64,000 nt of DNA from Rhizobium sp. NFR07 (lineage in GTDB: Bacteria; Pseudomonadota; Alphaproteobacteria; Rhizobiales; Rhizobiaceae). The stretch spans positions 167,786 through 231,785 of the forward strand of contig NZ_FOKM01000012.1 of assembly GCF_900111905.1 (NCBI RefSeq), written 5' to 3'. The translations under genes and the position numbers were made by a program. Positions 34,991 to 44,119 of the stretch are shown here, in pieces. Numbering within the stretch: position 1 is the first letter of the stretch; each line of letters starts with the position of its first letter. The notes below the pieces were generated by a model, which was not told where the DNA came from, ran no database searches, and worked only from the letters and a program-made list of their open reading frames with translations.

Positions 34991-36295
34991 TTACTCAAGC
35001 AGCGGCGACCAGGCCGGGTCGGAACCGTAGGCCGGCGTTTTGATTGCCTGTTCGTTGTAACCGGTGAGGTCGATCGAGAAGAGCTGCGGGCCGCCGGCAC
35101 CGGCGTTCTGACGGAAGAACATCAGTACGCGGCCGTTCGGCGCCCAGGTCGGCCCCTCGTTATGGAAGCCCGAGGTTAGGATACGCTCGCCGGAACCGTC
35201 CGGGCGCATCACGCCGATCGAGAACTTTCCGCCCGACTGCTTGGTAAACGCGATGAGATCGCCGCGCGGCGACCAGACCGGGGTCGAGTAGGAACCGTCG
35301 CCGAAGGAAACACGCTGCTGGCCGGAGCCGTCCGCGCCCATGACGTAGATCTGCTGGCGTCCTCCGCGGTCGCTTTCGAAGGTGATTCGCGCACCATCCG
35401 GCGAATAACAGGGCGCCGTATCGATCGCCGCCGTAGAGGTCAGGCGCGTCGTGGTGCGCGATCGCAGGTCCATCGTGTAGATGTTCGCATTGCCTTCCTG
35501 CTGAAGGCTCATGATCACCTTCTGCCCGTCCGGCGAGAAGCGCGGCGAGAAAGTCATGCCCGGGAAGTTGCCGACCACCTCACGCTGTCCGGTCTCCAGC
35601 TGCAGCAGATAGACGCGCGGCTGGTTGCCCTCGAAAGACATGTAGGTGACTTCCTGGCGGCTCGGCGAGAAACGCGGCGTCAGAACCAGGTCCTTGGTGT
35701 TGGTCAGCATGCGGACGTTGAAGCCGTCCTGATCCATGATCGCGAGCTGGCGCTGGCGGGCGGTCTTCGGGCCGCTCTCGGAAACGAAGACAACGCGGGT
35801 ATCGAAATAGCCTTTCTCGCCGGTGATGCGCTCATAGATCGCGTCTGCGATGATATGTGCCAGACGACGCCAGTTTTCCGGCGGGGTAAAGAACTGCTGG
35901 CCGGTCATCTGCTGGCCTGCAAACGTGTCCCACAGACGGAATTCAGCGCGCAGGCGGCCGTCGCCTTCGCGGCTGACGCGGCCGACGACGAGCGCCTGGG
36001 CGTTGATCGTGGTCCAGTCCTGGAAACGCGGAGCCCGGTTCGGATCGGTGATCTTCTCGATGAAGGCCGCCTTGTTGACCGGAGCGAACAACCCGGAACG
36101 CTGCAGGTCGGCCGCGATCACTTGGGAGATCTGCGGTCCGAGCTCGTTGTTCGACAGGAAGTCGGTAATGGCGATCGGCAGAGGCTCGACATTGCCCTTG
36201 CTGATGTTGAGCTCGACCAGTGCATTTGCCGGGCTTGAGAACGCAGCCGCGCTGGCAGATGCCATCATGAGGCCGAGGAAGTTACGTCTGATCAT
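34991..36295 (-). CDS. tolB: Periplasmic Tol system beta-propeller protein
   Basis: This 434-aa protein has a signal peptide (MIRRNFLGLMMASASAAAFSSPANA), an N-terminal alpha/beta domain (ISKGNVEPLPIAITDF) and a six-bladed propeller with repeated PRFSP/SPDG motifs (LTPRFSPSRQEVTYMSF, FSPRFSPDGQKVIMSL, APCYSPDGARITFES). It binds Pal. Start at 36295 follows AAAGG. tolA ends 11 bp upstream. Confidence 0.96.
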   Translation of the reverse strand: MIRRNFLGLMMASASAAAFSSPANALVELNISKGNVEPLPIAITDFLSNNELGPQISQVIAADLQRSGLFAPVNKAAFIEKITDPNRAPRFQDWTTINAQALVVGRVSREGDGRLRAEFRLWDTFAGQQMTGQQFFTPPENWRRLAHIIADAIYERITGEKGYFDTRVVFVSESGPKTARQRQLAIMDQDGFNVRMLTNTKDLVLTPRFSPSRQEVTYMSFEGNQPRVYLLQLETGQREVVGNFPGMTFSPRFSPDGQKVIMSLQQEGNANIYTMDLRSRTTTRLTSTAAIDTAPCYSPDGARITFESDRGGRQQIYVMGADGSGQQRVSFGDGSYSTPVWSPRGDLIAFTKQSGGKFSIGVMRPDGSGERILTSGFHNEGPTWAPNGRVLMFFRQNAGAGGPQLFSIDLTGYNEQAIKTPAYGSDPAWSPLLE

Positions 36296-36306
36296 GATTG
36301 GGCCTT

Positions 36307-37425
36307 TCACAGCAGGTCGCTTGGAGTGAAGTTCACGACGACATCGCCCCAAGCGTCATATTTGTCGGCGGGAAGGTTTTTGAACGGTGACGAGCGCAGG
36401 ACGGCGCGCCGCGCGCTCGATTCCAGCGTCCTGCGGGCCGTGTCCGAACCGCCGCTGGAGGAAACCTCGGGATCTCCGACGATCGCGCCGGACTGGTCGA
36501 GCTTCATCTGAACCCGGATGACGACGCCGTCGGCGCCCTCGATCCCGGCGATATAGGACCAGTTGTTCTGGATTTGGCCGCGCAATGCGTCCATCTCGCT
36601 CTGGCTGAGCTTCGAGCCGCCGGTATTGGTCTTGCCGCCGAGCGATGCCGTCTGGGTCGAGCGCTTGGCGCCGCCGTTTGCCGGCGCCTGCTTGTTCAGA
36701 AGCGCGGCGATGTCGTCGGCGTTGAAGTCGCTTTCCTTAGAGGACGCGGTCTTCGCAACTTCCTGCTTTTTGTCAGCGACCTTCTTGTCGGTCGGCTTTT
36801 CGGCAGCCTTCGGCTCCGGCTTCTTTTCCGGCGGCTTCTCGGCGGGCTTCGCCTGTTCCTTCGGCGGCTCCGGCTTCGGCTTGGCGGCCGGCACAGGCAG
36901 GTTGTCCGGCAGAGGCATCGCCTCTTCAGGCGCGGCAGCCTCGGGCTCCGGGGTCGGTTCGGGTGTCGGCTTCGGCGGGGTCGGGTCGGGCTTCTGCTGC
37001 GGAAGTGCCGCGACTTCCTGCGGCGGAGGCGCTGTGTCTTCCTTGGCAACCTCGGTCGATGCGGTCGGCTTGGTATCGACCACGGGCGCAGGCTTTTCCT
37101 GCTTCGGCGGGGCGGCGGCGGATTCGTTGTCGCTCGGCTTGGCCGTCGGCATCGGTGGCGCCTTGATGTCCACCTTGTTGTCGCCGACGTTCTGGGCGTT
37201 CTCGACGATGTCCGGACGCGTGGTCGGCACAGGTGCCGCCGTCTCCGTCATCGGCGCGTTCTTATCGCCCTGCTGGATCTGCGTGAATTCCTCGATCGGC
37301 ACGAGATCGACCGGTAGCGTCTCGGTATTGGCGACATCGAGCGGTTCCGGCGAGCCAAGCGATACCAGCGCAAAGGCGAGAGCCGTTACGTGCAGGATCG
37401 CGGATGTGGTGAGGCTCGCCTTCAT
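36307..37425 (-). CDS. tolA: Tol system inner-membrane energy-transducing protein
   Basis: This 372-aa protein has an N-terminal membrane anchor (ILHVTALAFALVSLGSPEPL), a long Pro/Lys/Glu/Ala-rich periplasmic linker (residues about 60-240, many KPEP and EKP units), and a C-terminal TonB-like domain (LSQSEMDALRGQIQNNWSYIAG ... SPFKNLPADKYDAWGDVVVNFTPSDLL). It connects TolQR in the inner membrane to TolB and Pal. The linker DNA is repetitive in the C/G codon pattern. It begins 5 bp after tolR. Confidence 0.93.
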   Translation of the reverse strand: MKASLTTSAILHVTALAFALVSLGSPEPLDVANTETLPVDLVPIEEFTQIQQGDKNAPMTETAAPVPTTRPDIVENAQNVGDNKVDIKAPPMPTAKPSDNESAAAPPKQEKPAPVVDTKPTASTEVAKEDTAPPPQEVAALPQQKPDPTPPKPTPEPTPEPEAAAPEEAMPLPDNLPVPAAKPKPEPPKEQAKPAEKPPEKKPEPKAAEKPTDKKVADKKQEVAKTASSKESDFNADDIAALLNKQAPANGGAKRSTQTASLGGKTNTGGSKLSQSEMDALRGQIQNNWSYIAGIEGADGVVIRVQMKLDQSGAIVGDPEVSSSGGSDTARRTLESSARRAVLRSSPFKNLPADKYDAWGDVVVNFTPSDLL

Positions 37426-37430
37426 CTAGG

Positions 37431-37922
37431 TCAGTTGCTCTTCGGTGCGCCCTGGGGTGCTGCGGCGGCTGCGCCCTGGCGCTGCTGGGTTACGAGGCCG
37501 ATATTGCGGAATCCGGCGCCCTGGATGCGCGCCATGACGTCCGCGACCACGCCGTAAGCGGAGGTCGTGTCGGCACGCACGAAGATGCGCTCGTTATAGC
37601 CGGTGGTGGAAATCGCCTGCAGCTTCGCCGCGACCTCCTCGGCCGCGATCGGCGTTTCCTGCAGATGGATCTGGCCATTCGCATTGACGCTGATGGTGAT
37701 CGGCTGCGTCTCGGAATTCAGCGACGAGGCCTGCGTCTGCGGCAGGTCGACCGGCACGCCAACCGTCATCATCGGTGCGGCGACCATGAAGATGATCAGC
37801 AGCACGAGCATGACGTCGACCAGCGGCGTCACGTTGATTTCGCTGATGGCACCGCCGCGCCGGCCGCGACGCCCGCGGCGGCCACCGCCCGATGCCTTGG
37901 ATCCTCCGGCAGACATGCCCAT
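37431..37922 (-). CDS. tolR: Tol system proton-channel subunit TolR
   Basis: This 163-aa ExbD/TolR-family protein has a single membrane helix with the essential Asp in INVTPLVDVMLVLLIIFMVAAPMM and a periplasmic domain. The N-terminus is Gly/Arg rich (GGGRRGRRGRRGG). It partners TolQ to couple proton flow to TolA. It is 24 bp after tolQ and 5 bp before tolA. Confidence 0.96.
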   Translation of the reverse strand: MGMSAGGSKASGGGRRGRRGRRGGAISEINVTPLVDVMLVLLIIFMVAAPMMTVGVPVDLPQTQASSLNSETQPITISVNANGQIHLQETPIAAEEVAAKLQAISTTGYNERIFVRADTTSAYGVVADVMARIQGAGFRNIGLVTQQRQGAAAAAPQGAPKSN

Positions 37923-37946
37923 GAGAGTGTCTCCTTAGTCGCGAGG

Positions 37947-38666
37947 TTACTGCGCAGCCTGGCGGGGCTGCAGCTTCTCATCGATCTGGCGCGACAGGAT
38001 GGCGGAGAACTCGTCCGCAAAACCTTCCATGCGCGACGACAGCTTGCCCGCGTCGGCTGTGAACTTGTTGTAGGCCATGACGGCCGGGATAGCGGCAACG
38101 AGGCCGATCGCGGTGGCGAGCAGCGCCTCGGCGATACCCGGCGCGACGACGGCAAGGTTCGTGGACTGCGAACCGGCAATCGCCTGGAACGAGGTCATGA
38201 TGCCGACGACGGTACCGAAGAGACCGATGAACGGACCGGCCGAGCCGATCGTTGCAAGCGAGCCGAGGCGCGCCTCGTAGCTTTCTGCTTCACGAGACAT
38301 CGTCACGTCCATGGCGCGGTCGATACGCATCTGCAACCCGATCGGCGAACGGGCACCGCGCTCGAAGCTCTTCTTCCACTCGCGCATGGCGGCGACGAAG
38401 ATCGCGGCGAGGCCGTTATTCTGCCGGTCGGAGAGCGTGCGATAAAGCTCTTCCAGCGACTGGCCCGACCAGAACACCTGTTCGAACTGGTCGAACTGGC
38501 GGCGCGCCTTCGCAAAATTCAGATACTTGTCGATCACGATCGCCCAGGTCCAGACCGACGCGCCGATAAGGCCGACCATCACCAGTTTGACGATCAATCC
38601 GGCCTGCATAAACAACGCCCAAAGACTGACGTCGTGCGTCGCGGCTTCCAAAGCTGCCTGTTCCAT
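37947..38666 (-). CDS. tolQ: Tol system proton-channel subunit TolQ
   Basis: This 239-aa ExbB/TolQ-family protein has three membrane helices: ALFMQAGLIVKLVMVGLIGASVWTW near the N-terminus, then IGSAGPFIGLFGTVVGIMTSF and LATAIGLVAAIPAVMAYNKF. It forms the pentameric channel with TolR. First gene of tolQRAB-pal here. In many rhizobia ybgC is directly upstream; here ybgC is about 1.5 kb away, behind the frameshifted phosphatase gene. Confidence 0.96.
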   Translation of the reverse strand: MEQAALEAATHDVSLWALFMQAGLIVKLVMVGLIGASVWTWAIVIDKYLNFAKARRQFDQFEQVFWSGQSLEELYRTLSDRQNNGLAAIFVAAMREWKKSFERGARSPIGLQMRIDRAMDVTMSREAESYEARLGSLATIGSAGPFIGLFGTVVGIMTSFQAIAGSQSTNLAVVAPGIAEALLATAIGLVAAIPAVMAYNKFTADAGKLSSRMEGFADEFSAILSRQIDEKLQPRQAAQ

Positions 38667-39312
38667 CCACTATCCCCGAATCCAAACGCCCGGCTTGACG
38701 ACCGGGCGGGTTCCAAAGCGCGCTCTCGCGAAACTGTTTTCGATCACGAAGAGCGTTGCCCTAACCCCAAGATGTCCTGAGTTTTCAGCTTGGCTTCTCG
38801 CTTTCAAATTTGGTCAAAGGAAGGCGTGCGTTGCACAAATTCCTCACCGCTCAGTAAGACATCATTATCGTTAAGAAAGTGTTACAACAGGGCCGATCAT
38901 CCATCTGAGATGACTCGGAAATTCCCGATCGCGCGTGCGGACCGCCCGGCAAATCGGATGAAAAGGCATCGGCCGGAACCGCTTCATCCGCGAACCGGCT
39001 TGCTCCCCATCCTTAGCCGAATAATGCCGCCGCATCTTCGGCATCAGGCCAGTTTCTATTTTTCACATGAGGTTTCAAATGTTTGCGTTCGCCCGCGCGC
39101 TGCCCGCATTCGCCACGCTCGCTTCGTTTCTTGCCGCGTCGGCCGCTCTTGCCGACATCCCCTCACGCACACCGGGCCGGCGAACAGGTGACTCAGGCGA
39201 CCAAGGCAAGCGCCGCGTTCCACGGGGAGTGCCCAGTCGAACTGAGGCCCGACACGAAGAAGATGCGGCGGACAGGAATCATCATCAGCAAATGACGATC
39301 CTCACCCGGCGC
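38667..39312. other. Intergenic region upstream of tolQ, with a possible broken secreted peptide
   Basis: About 650 bp. The first about 250 bp upstream of tolQ is A/T-richer and should contain the tol promoter. On the plus strand from 39079 a frame starts MFAFARALPAFATLASFLAASAALA-DIPS, a good signal peptide, but continues as unlikely Arg-rich sequence. In another frame the following DNA reads VTQATKASAAFHGECPVEL and ends about 39295. This may be a small secreted protein gene broken by a frameshift; evidence is weak. No RNA gene is seen. Confidence 0.35.
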
Positions 39313-40139
39313 CTACAGCTCCAGCAGTAGCGGACAATGATCGGAGACTTCCGGATCGGTCACGACCTCGAACCGCTTCACATCCACCGCGTCGTTGACG
39401 AGCATGTAGTCGGCGAAACGCCCCGGCTTTTCGTAGTAGGAAGTGCGCGTCCCCTGATAACCGCCGGCGGTCACTAGATCCCGCAACCCAATCCTGCCAA
39501 GCACTGAGAATGTCTCGCTTGCAGGTTCGACGTTGAAGTCGCCACAGACAACCAAAGCCTCGGATGGCGGACAGATATTGGCGGCAAGGTCCGCAAGCCT
39601 CTGCGCCTGCGCAAGACGTGCCGGCGTATCCATTTTTCCGAGAGGATCCCGCAGGCCATGCATCTGCACCACCGCTACCGGCCGGTCCTGGTCATAGTCG
39701 TAGACCCGCACTGCATGGGCAACCCGTGAGCGGGGATGATCACCATATCCATGCGGTGAATAGGACTTGTGGACGAAGGCCTGTGCCTGCCCGATCACCG
39801 GAAATTCCTGCCGGACGAAAGTGGCAAGTCCCCATTGCGAAGCGACTGCCGTATCTTCATCCCAAGCACACCCTGCGCTGCCGGGCAGAAAAAGGCCGCG
39901 TGCCGTGGCAAGGCCTCGGCGACATCCCGGAAGAAGTTGGCCTGTTGTGGCAGCACATGGTCGCCGTCGCGGTAGGTCAGCCAGTCCTTCACAGTCTTCG
40001 GACTGTGGACCACTTCCTGCAGGCACAGGATGTCGGGATCTGCATGACGAATGTAATCGATCAGTTCGCCGTGCAGCTTGCCGCCCCAGCCGTTCAGGCA
40101 GATGATCTTCAAGGCACCGTCCCCGGCTACTTCCGCCAA
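39313..40139 (-). pseudogene. Endonuclease/exonuclease/phosphatase-family gene with a frameshift
   Basis: Two overlapping minus-strand frames together make one EEP-family protein of about 275 aa. The 5' part (40139 to about 39865) gives KIICLNGWGGKLHGELIDY, then PDILCLQEVV with the metal-binding Glu. The 3' part (about 39865 to 39313) gives DEDTAVASQWGLATFVRQEF, VVQMHGLRD, VVCGDFNVEP and DPEVSDHCPLLLEL with the catalytic Asp/Asn/His. Neither frame alone is complete. The shift lies at about 39861-39868, at a CTTGGG tract, and fits loss of one base. It begins, probably with TTG, 5 bp after ybgC. It could be a sequencing error. Confidence 0.75.
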
Positions 40140-40143
40140 ACTG

Positions 40144-40593
40144 TCAGACCGGATGCCCCAGAAATTTCTCCGCGATCGTTTCCGGCAGCCGCCGCGGGCG
40201 GCCGTGCTTGTTGATGACCGCGATCACCACCTTGGCCTGGATCAACAAAATGTCACCACGACGAATTTCCTGGTTGAGCACCATCTTGGCACCGCCGGCC
40301 TTCTCTGTCGCGGTGGTGATCGTCAGAATATCGTCCATCCGTGCCGGCTGCTTGAAGTCGATCTCCATCCGATGGACGACGAAGACGAGGCCTTCTTCGT
40401 CGGCGGACAGCAACGCGCTCTGCTCACAGCCGAGGCAGCGCAGATAGTCGGTCCGACCCCGCTCGAGGAAGTGAAGATAGCGAGCGTGATAGACGAGACC
40501 GGAGAAATCCGTGTCCTCATAATAGACGCGCTGGACGAGGCGATGCCCGCGCTCGGTCAGCTCGCCCGCGAGGAGAAAATTATCGCTATTCAT
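40144..40593 (-). CDS. ybgC: Tol-Pal system-associated acyl-CoA thioesterase
   Basis: This 149-aa hotdog-fold thioesterase has the YbgC signature RVYYEDTDFSGLVYHARYLHFLERGRTDYLR, with the catalytic Asp in DTDFSG. It hydrolyses short acyl-CoA or acts on phospholipid acyl groups, and is genetically tied to tol-pal. Start at 40593 follows AAGG; the longer frame lacks support. The downstream EEP-type gene starts within 5 bp, suggesting one operon. It diverges from sqdB. Confidence 0.93.
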   Translation of the reverse strand: MNSDNFLLAGELTERGHRLVQRVYYEDTDFSGLVYHARYLHFLERGRTDYLRCLGCEQSALLSADEEGLVFVVHRMEIDFKQPARMDDILTITTATEKAGGAKMVLNQEIRRGDILLIQAKVVIAVINKHGRPRRLPETIAEKFLGHPV

Positions 40594-40714
40594 CGGCTTG
40601 CCTTGGAAAAACCTTATCGTGCTCTGGATATTGGGAGCATGGTGCCCCACAATTGGACGGGCGTAATATTTCCTCCCTAACAGGAAATTCTTATAAAACC
40701 ACCGGAGAATTTTT

Positions 40715-41935
40715 ATGAAGATTGCAGTCATGGGCGGCGACGGTTTCATCGGTTGGCCGACATCCCTGCACCTCTCCCATGCGGGTCACGAGGTCCATAT
40801 TCTCGACAACCTGTCCCGCCGCTGGATCGATACCGAGTTGGGCGTCCAGTCGCTGACGCCGATGGATTCGATTCAGGAACGCACGCGCATCTGGCATGCC
40901 GAGACCGGTCGTCGGATCCATTTCAGCCTGATCGATCTGGCCAAGGATTACGAGCTGCTGAAGAACTGGCTTGCCGAGCATCGCCCCGATGCGATCGTGC
41001 ATTTCGCCGAACAGCGCGCCGCCCCCTATTCGATGAAGAGCGACCGCCACAAGAACTACACGGTCAACAACAACGTCAATGCGACGCATAACCTGCTGAA
41101 CGCGCTGGTGGAGCTCGACCTCGACACCCATCTCGTCCATCTCGGCACGATGGGCGTCTACGGCTATTCCACCGTCGGCGCGGCAATCCCGGAAGGCTAT
41201 CTGCCGGTCGGTATCGAGACGATGAGCGGCGAGACGGTTTCCCAGGAAATCCTCTACCCGTCCAATCCGGGTTCGATCTACCATATGACCAAGTGCCTGG
41301 ATCAGCTGTTGTTCGCCTTCTATGCCAAGAACGACCGTCTGCGCATCACCGACCTGCACCAGGGCATCGTTTGGGGCACGCACACCGAGCAGACGCGCAT
41401 CCACGAACAGCTCATCAACCGCTTCGACTATGACGGCGACTACGGCACAGTCCTGAACCGCTTCCTCATCCAGGCGGCAATCGGCTATCCGCTGACGGTG
41501 CATGGCACGGGCGGCCAGACCCGCGCCTTCATCCACATCCAGGATTCGGTCCGCTGCATCGAGATCGCACTCAACAATCCACCGGCCCGCGGCGGACGCG
41601 TCGAGATCTTCAACCAGATGACCGAGACGCACCGCGTCCGCGATCTGGCCAAGATGATCTCGAAAATGACCGGCGCCAAGATTGCCTGGCTGCCGAACCC
41701 GCGCAAGGAAGCCCCGGAAAACGATCTCGTTGTGAAGAACGAAAAGTTCCTCGAGCTTGGCCTGCAGCCGACGACGCTTGGCGAAGGCCTGTTGTCGGAG
41801 ATCGTCGACGTTGCGAAGAAATATGCCTATCGCGTTGATCGGACCCGCGTTCCGGCCGTTTCCGCCTGGACCAAGGACATCGCCGCCACGCTCGAGCGCG
41901 ACCCGGAAGGCACGCGCCTGAAGTCGGTTTCGTAA
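40715..41935 (+). CDS. sqdB: UDP-sulfoquinovose synthase
   Basis: This 406-aa short-chain dehydrogenase/epimerase-fold enzyme makes UDP-sulfoquinovose from UDP-glucose and sulfite, committing it to the sulfolipid SQDG. Residues 1-30 hold the NAD fold (MKIAVMGGDGFIGWPTSLHL), VHFAEQRAAPYSMKSDR is the family block, and YHMTK contains the catalytic Tyr and Lys. The SqdB-typical WGTHTEQTRIHEQLINRFDYDGDYGTVLNRF is present. First gene of sqdBDC. Confidence 0.96.
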   Translation: MKIAVMGGDGFIGWPTSLHLSHAGHEVHILDNLSRRWIDTELGVQSLTPMDSIQERTRIWHAETGRRIHFSLIDLAKDYELLKNWLAEHRPDAIVHFAEQRAAPYSMKSDRHKNYTVNNNVNATHNLLNALVELDLDTHLVHLGTMGVYGYSTVGAAIPEGYLPVGIETMSGETVSQEILYPSNPGSIYHMTKCLDQLLFAFYAKNDRLRITDLHQGIVWGTHTEQTRIHEQLINRFDYDGDYGTVLNRFLIQAAIGYPLTVHGTGGQTRAFIHIQDSVRCIEIALNNPPARGGRVEIFNQMTETHRVRDLAKMISKMTGAKIAWLPNPRKEAPENDLVVKNEKFLELGLQPTTLGEGLLSEIVDVAKKYAYRVDRTRVPAVSAWTKDIAATLERDPEGTRLKSVS

Positions 41936-41944
41936 GTATCAACG

Positions 41945-42018
41945 ATGCGGCATCCAGGATGCCGCATGCCTATCACGCCTCCTTCGTCATCCTCGGGACA
42001 AGCCCGAGGATGACGAAG
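41945..42018. repeat. Two perfect palindromes between sqdB and sqdD
   Basis: ATGCGGCAT (41945-41953) and ATGCCGCAT (41959-41967) make a 9-bp stem. Next to it, CTTCGTCATCCTCGGG (41982-41997) and CCCGAGGATGACGAAG (42003-42018) make a perfect 16-bp stem with a 5-nt loop. The second resembles the short intergenic palindromes dispersed in Rhizobiaceae genomes (tcatcctcggg type). They lie inside the sqdBDC operon and could dampen or stabilise the downstream message. Confidence 0.8.
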
Positions 42019-42046
42019 TCAACGGCCTTTGGAAGCCGCACTCGCC

Positions 42047-42859
42047 ATGCATAACGCCTTCGTCACGCTCGTGACCAACGCCGACTACATCATGGGGGCG
42101 ACTGCCCTCGCCCATTCCCTGCGCCGGACGAGAACCTCTGCCGATGTCGTCGTCCTCCACACCGGTGCGGTCGAGCAGGATGCACTGGTCGGCCTCAAGG
42201 CACTCGGCTGCCGGATCGTCGCGGTCGACCATCTGCCCCTGTCGGACGGCTTCAACCAACGCCATGCCCGCAGGAACCTGCATGGTGCCGCTCCCTTCAC
42301 CAAGGGACGCAAGCCTGACTTCCACACGCCGCTCGACAATTTCTGCAAGCTACGTCTCTGGCAACTGACGGAATACCGCACGGTCGTCTTCCTCGACGCC
42401 GACGTGGTCGTGCTGAAGAACATCGACAAGCTGTTCGACTACCCGGAATTCTCCGCGGCCCCGAATGTCTATGAGAGCCTCGCGGATTTTCACCGGCTGA
42501 ACTCCGGCGTCTTCGTCGCAAGGCCATCGACCGAAACGTTCGAGCGCATGCTCGTCGCTCTCGACCAGCCGGACGCATTCTGGCGGCGCACCGACCAGAC
42601 GTTTCTGGAGAGCTTCTTCCCCGACTGGCACGGCCTGCCCGTTTTCATGAACATGCTGCAATATGTCTGGTTCAACATGCCGGCCCTCTGGGACTGGAAG
42701 GCCATCTCCATCCTTCATTACCAGTATGAAAAACCTTGGGAAAGCAACCATCCGAAGGCCGAACAACTGAGCCCGCTGATCGATCTCTGGCACGCTTTTC
42801 ACGAAGGCCGGGATATTCCGGACATAACCGGCTTCGCCAACCCCGGAGCTGCATCTTGA
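42047..42859 (+). CDS. sqdD: Sulfolipid glycosyltransferase, GT8-like
   Basis: This 270-aa glycogenin-like GT8 glycosyltransferase has the N-terminal AFVTLVTNADYIMGATALAHSLRR, the DXD-type motif VVFLDADVVVLKN, and LNSGVFVARPS. In Rhodobacter sphaeroides and Sinorhizobium the sqdBDC genes encode sulfolipid synthesis, with SqdD the candidate transferase of sulfoquinovose to diacylglycerol. ATG 42047 is used; TTG 18 nt upstream is less likely. The stop overlaps the sqdC start. Confidence 0.88.
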   Translation: MHNAFVTLVTNADYIMGATALAHSLRRTRTSADVVVLHTGAVEQDALVGLKALGCRIVAVDHLPLSDGFNQRHARRNLHGAAPFTKGRKPDFHTPLDNFCKLRLWQLTEYRTVVFLDADVVVLKNIDKLFDYPEFSAAPNVYESLADFHRLNSGVFVARPSTETFERMLVALDQPDAFWRRTDQTFLESFFPDWHGLPVFMNMLQYVWFNMPALWDWKAISILHYQYEKPWESNHPKAEQLSPLIDLWHAFHEGRDIPDITGFANPGAAS

Positions 42860-43737
42860 AGGTGCTCGTTTCCGGCGGAACCGGGCTTGTCGGCCGTTAC
42901 ATTGTGGAAGGCCTGCTGGACGCCGGCTATGACGTTCGTGTCGGCGCGCGAAAACCGCCGGCAGGCGACTTCTTCTCTCGCACCGTCAGCTTCGTATCCC
43001 TGGACCTTGCCGCCAGACGCGACCAGACCTCGGCATTCGATGACATGGATGCCTTCGTCCACGCCGCTTTCGACCACATCCCCGGCAAATATCGCGGCGG
43101 CGAAGGCAGCGACCCGAAGCGCTTTCGGCGGCTCAATCTCGATGGAACAGTGAGGCTGTTCGAGACAGCAAAACGTGCGGGCGTCAAACGCGCCGTCTTC
43201 CTTTCGAGCCGCGCAGTCTACGACGGCCTGCCGCCCGGCACAGCACTGACCGAAGACCTTAAGCTGTCGCCGACCTCGCTCTACGGAGAAATGAAGCTCG
43301 CCTGCGAGAGCGCATTAGCAGCCATGTCCGGGCCCGATTTCGTGACCTCATCGCTACGCGCAACCGGCGTCTATGGCGACTTCCTTCCGAACAAGTGGGA
43401 CGGGCTGGTTGCCGACGTGTCGGCCGGGCGCCCGGTAGTACCGCGAGCGGGCACAGAAGTTCACGGCGTTGACGTTGCACAGGCCGTTCGCCTCATGCTT
43501 GAAGCCGAGCCGCGAGACATTTCTGGCCAGTCCTTCAACCTCTCCGACATTACCGTCGATACGCGGATGATCTTGGAACGCCTGGGCATGCCGGCAGACT
43601 TGCTTGCCTTTGCCACTCTCGCCGCCAATGAAATGGTCACCGAGAAAATCCGCCGCATCGGCTGGAAGCCCGGTGGAATGCGACGGTTTGAAAAGACGAT
43701 GACGTCCTTGGCGCGTCAGCTCAATGCTGCGAATTGA
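42856..43737 (+). CDS. sqdC: NAD-dependent epimerase/dehydratase-like SqdC
   Basis: This 293-aa protein has a Rossmann N-terminus (LKVLVSGGTGLVGRYIVEGLLDAGYDV) and SRAVYDGLP with YGEMK as the Tyr-x-x-x-Lys pair. In R. sphaeroides SqdC is linked to sulfolipid metabolism, and its loss leads to an altered sulfoquinovosyl product. The TTG start (42856) overlaps the sqdD stop TGA; no upstream ATG fits. It converges on a DUF3175 gene, overlapping it by 17 bp. Confidence 0.85.
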   Translation: MKVLVSGGTGLVGRYIVEGLLDAGYDVRVGARKPPAGDFFSRTVSFVSLDLAARRDQTSAFDDMDAFVHAAFDHIPGKYRGGEGSDPKRFRRLNLDGTVRLFETAKRAGVKRAVFLSSRAVYDGLPPGTALTEDLKLSPTSLYGEMKLACESALAAMSGPDFVTSSLRATGVYGDFLPNKWDGLVADVSAGRPVVPRAGTEVHGVDVAQAVRLMLEAEPRDISGQSFNLSDITVDTRMILERLGMPADLLAFATLAANEMVTEKIRRIGWKPGGMRRFEKTMTSLARQLNAAN

Positions 43738-44119
43738 AGTGTCGCTGGACATTGCCGTCCAGTGCGTTTCGGCTTGGCCGACGCGTATCCTTCTTGCGGG
43801 CTTCGATCATCTTCAAATGCTCTTCGGCCCATTTCTGACCCGCATCGCCACCCCATAGCAGCCACGCGATATAGCCTGTCGAAGGATCGTCGTCATTGCC
43901 GAAATTATCGGCGCGCTTGTCGATCTTGTGGCGGGCGAAATAGCTCGCCATACGCTTCACGGTGAGATCCGAAAGCGATTTCCGGTGCTGCAGATCGCGC
44001 GCGCGCGCGATGCCGACGGTGGTCCCGCCACGCCTATGCTTGGCGCGAAGCTTCAGACCTTTCTCGGCGGCCGCAGCGACCTCGGCCGGAGGACGATGAT
44101 CGAGATCCTTCTCAGTCAT
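43721..44119 (-). CDS. DUF3175 family protein
   Basis: This 132-aa basic protein matches DUF3175: GIARARDLQHRKSLSDLTVKRMASYFARHKIDKRADNF, then GYIAWLLWGGDAGQKWAEEHL. The start at 44119 follows CCGGAGGTCCC. Its first bases overlap the end of the DUF2945 gene (44112), so the two are coupled. Proteins of this type are found in stress-related or phage-like settings; function is unknown. The end overlaps sqdC antisense. Confidence 0.82.
   Translation of the reverse strand: MTEKDLDHRPPAEVAAAAEKGLKLRAKHRRGGTTVGIARARDLQHRKSLSDLTVKRMASYFARHKIDKRADNFGNDDDPSTGYIAWLLWGGDAGQKWAEEHLKMIEARKKDTRRPSRNALDGNVQRHFNSQH

Noticed and set aside
36307..37425. Repetitive C/G-rich DNA as a possible repeat or CRISPR-like array
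   Set aside because: It is the Pro/Lys/Glu-rich linker of tolA; repeats are at protein level and lack spacers. No CRISPR array was seen in the window.
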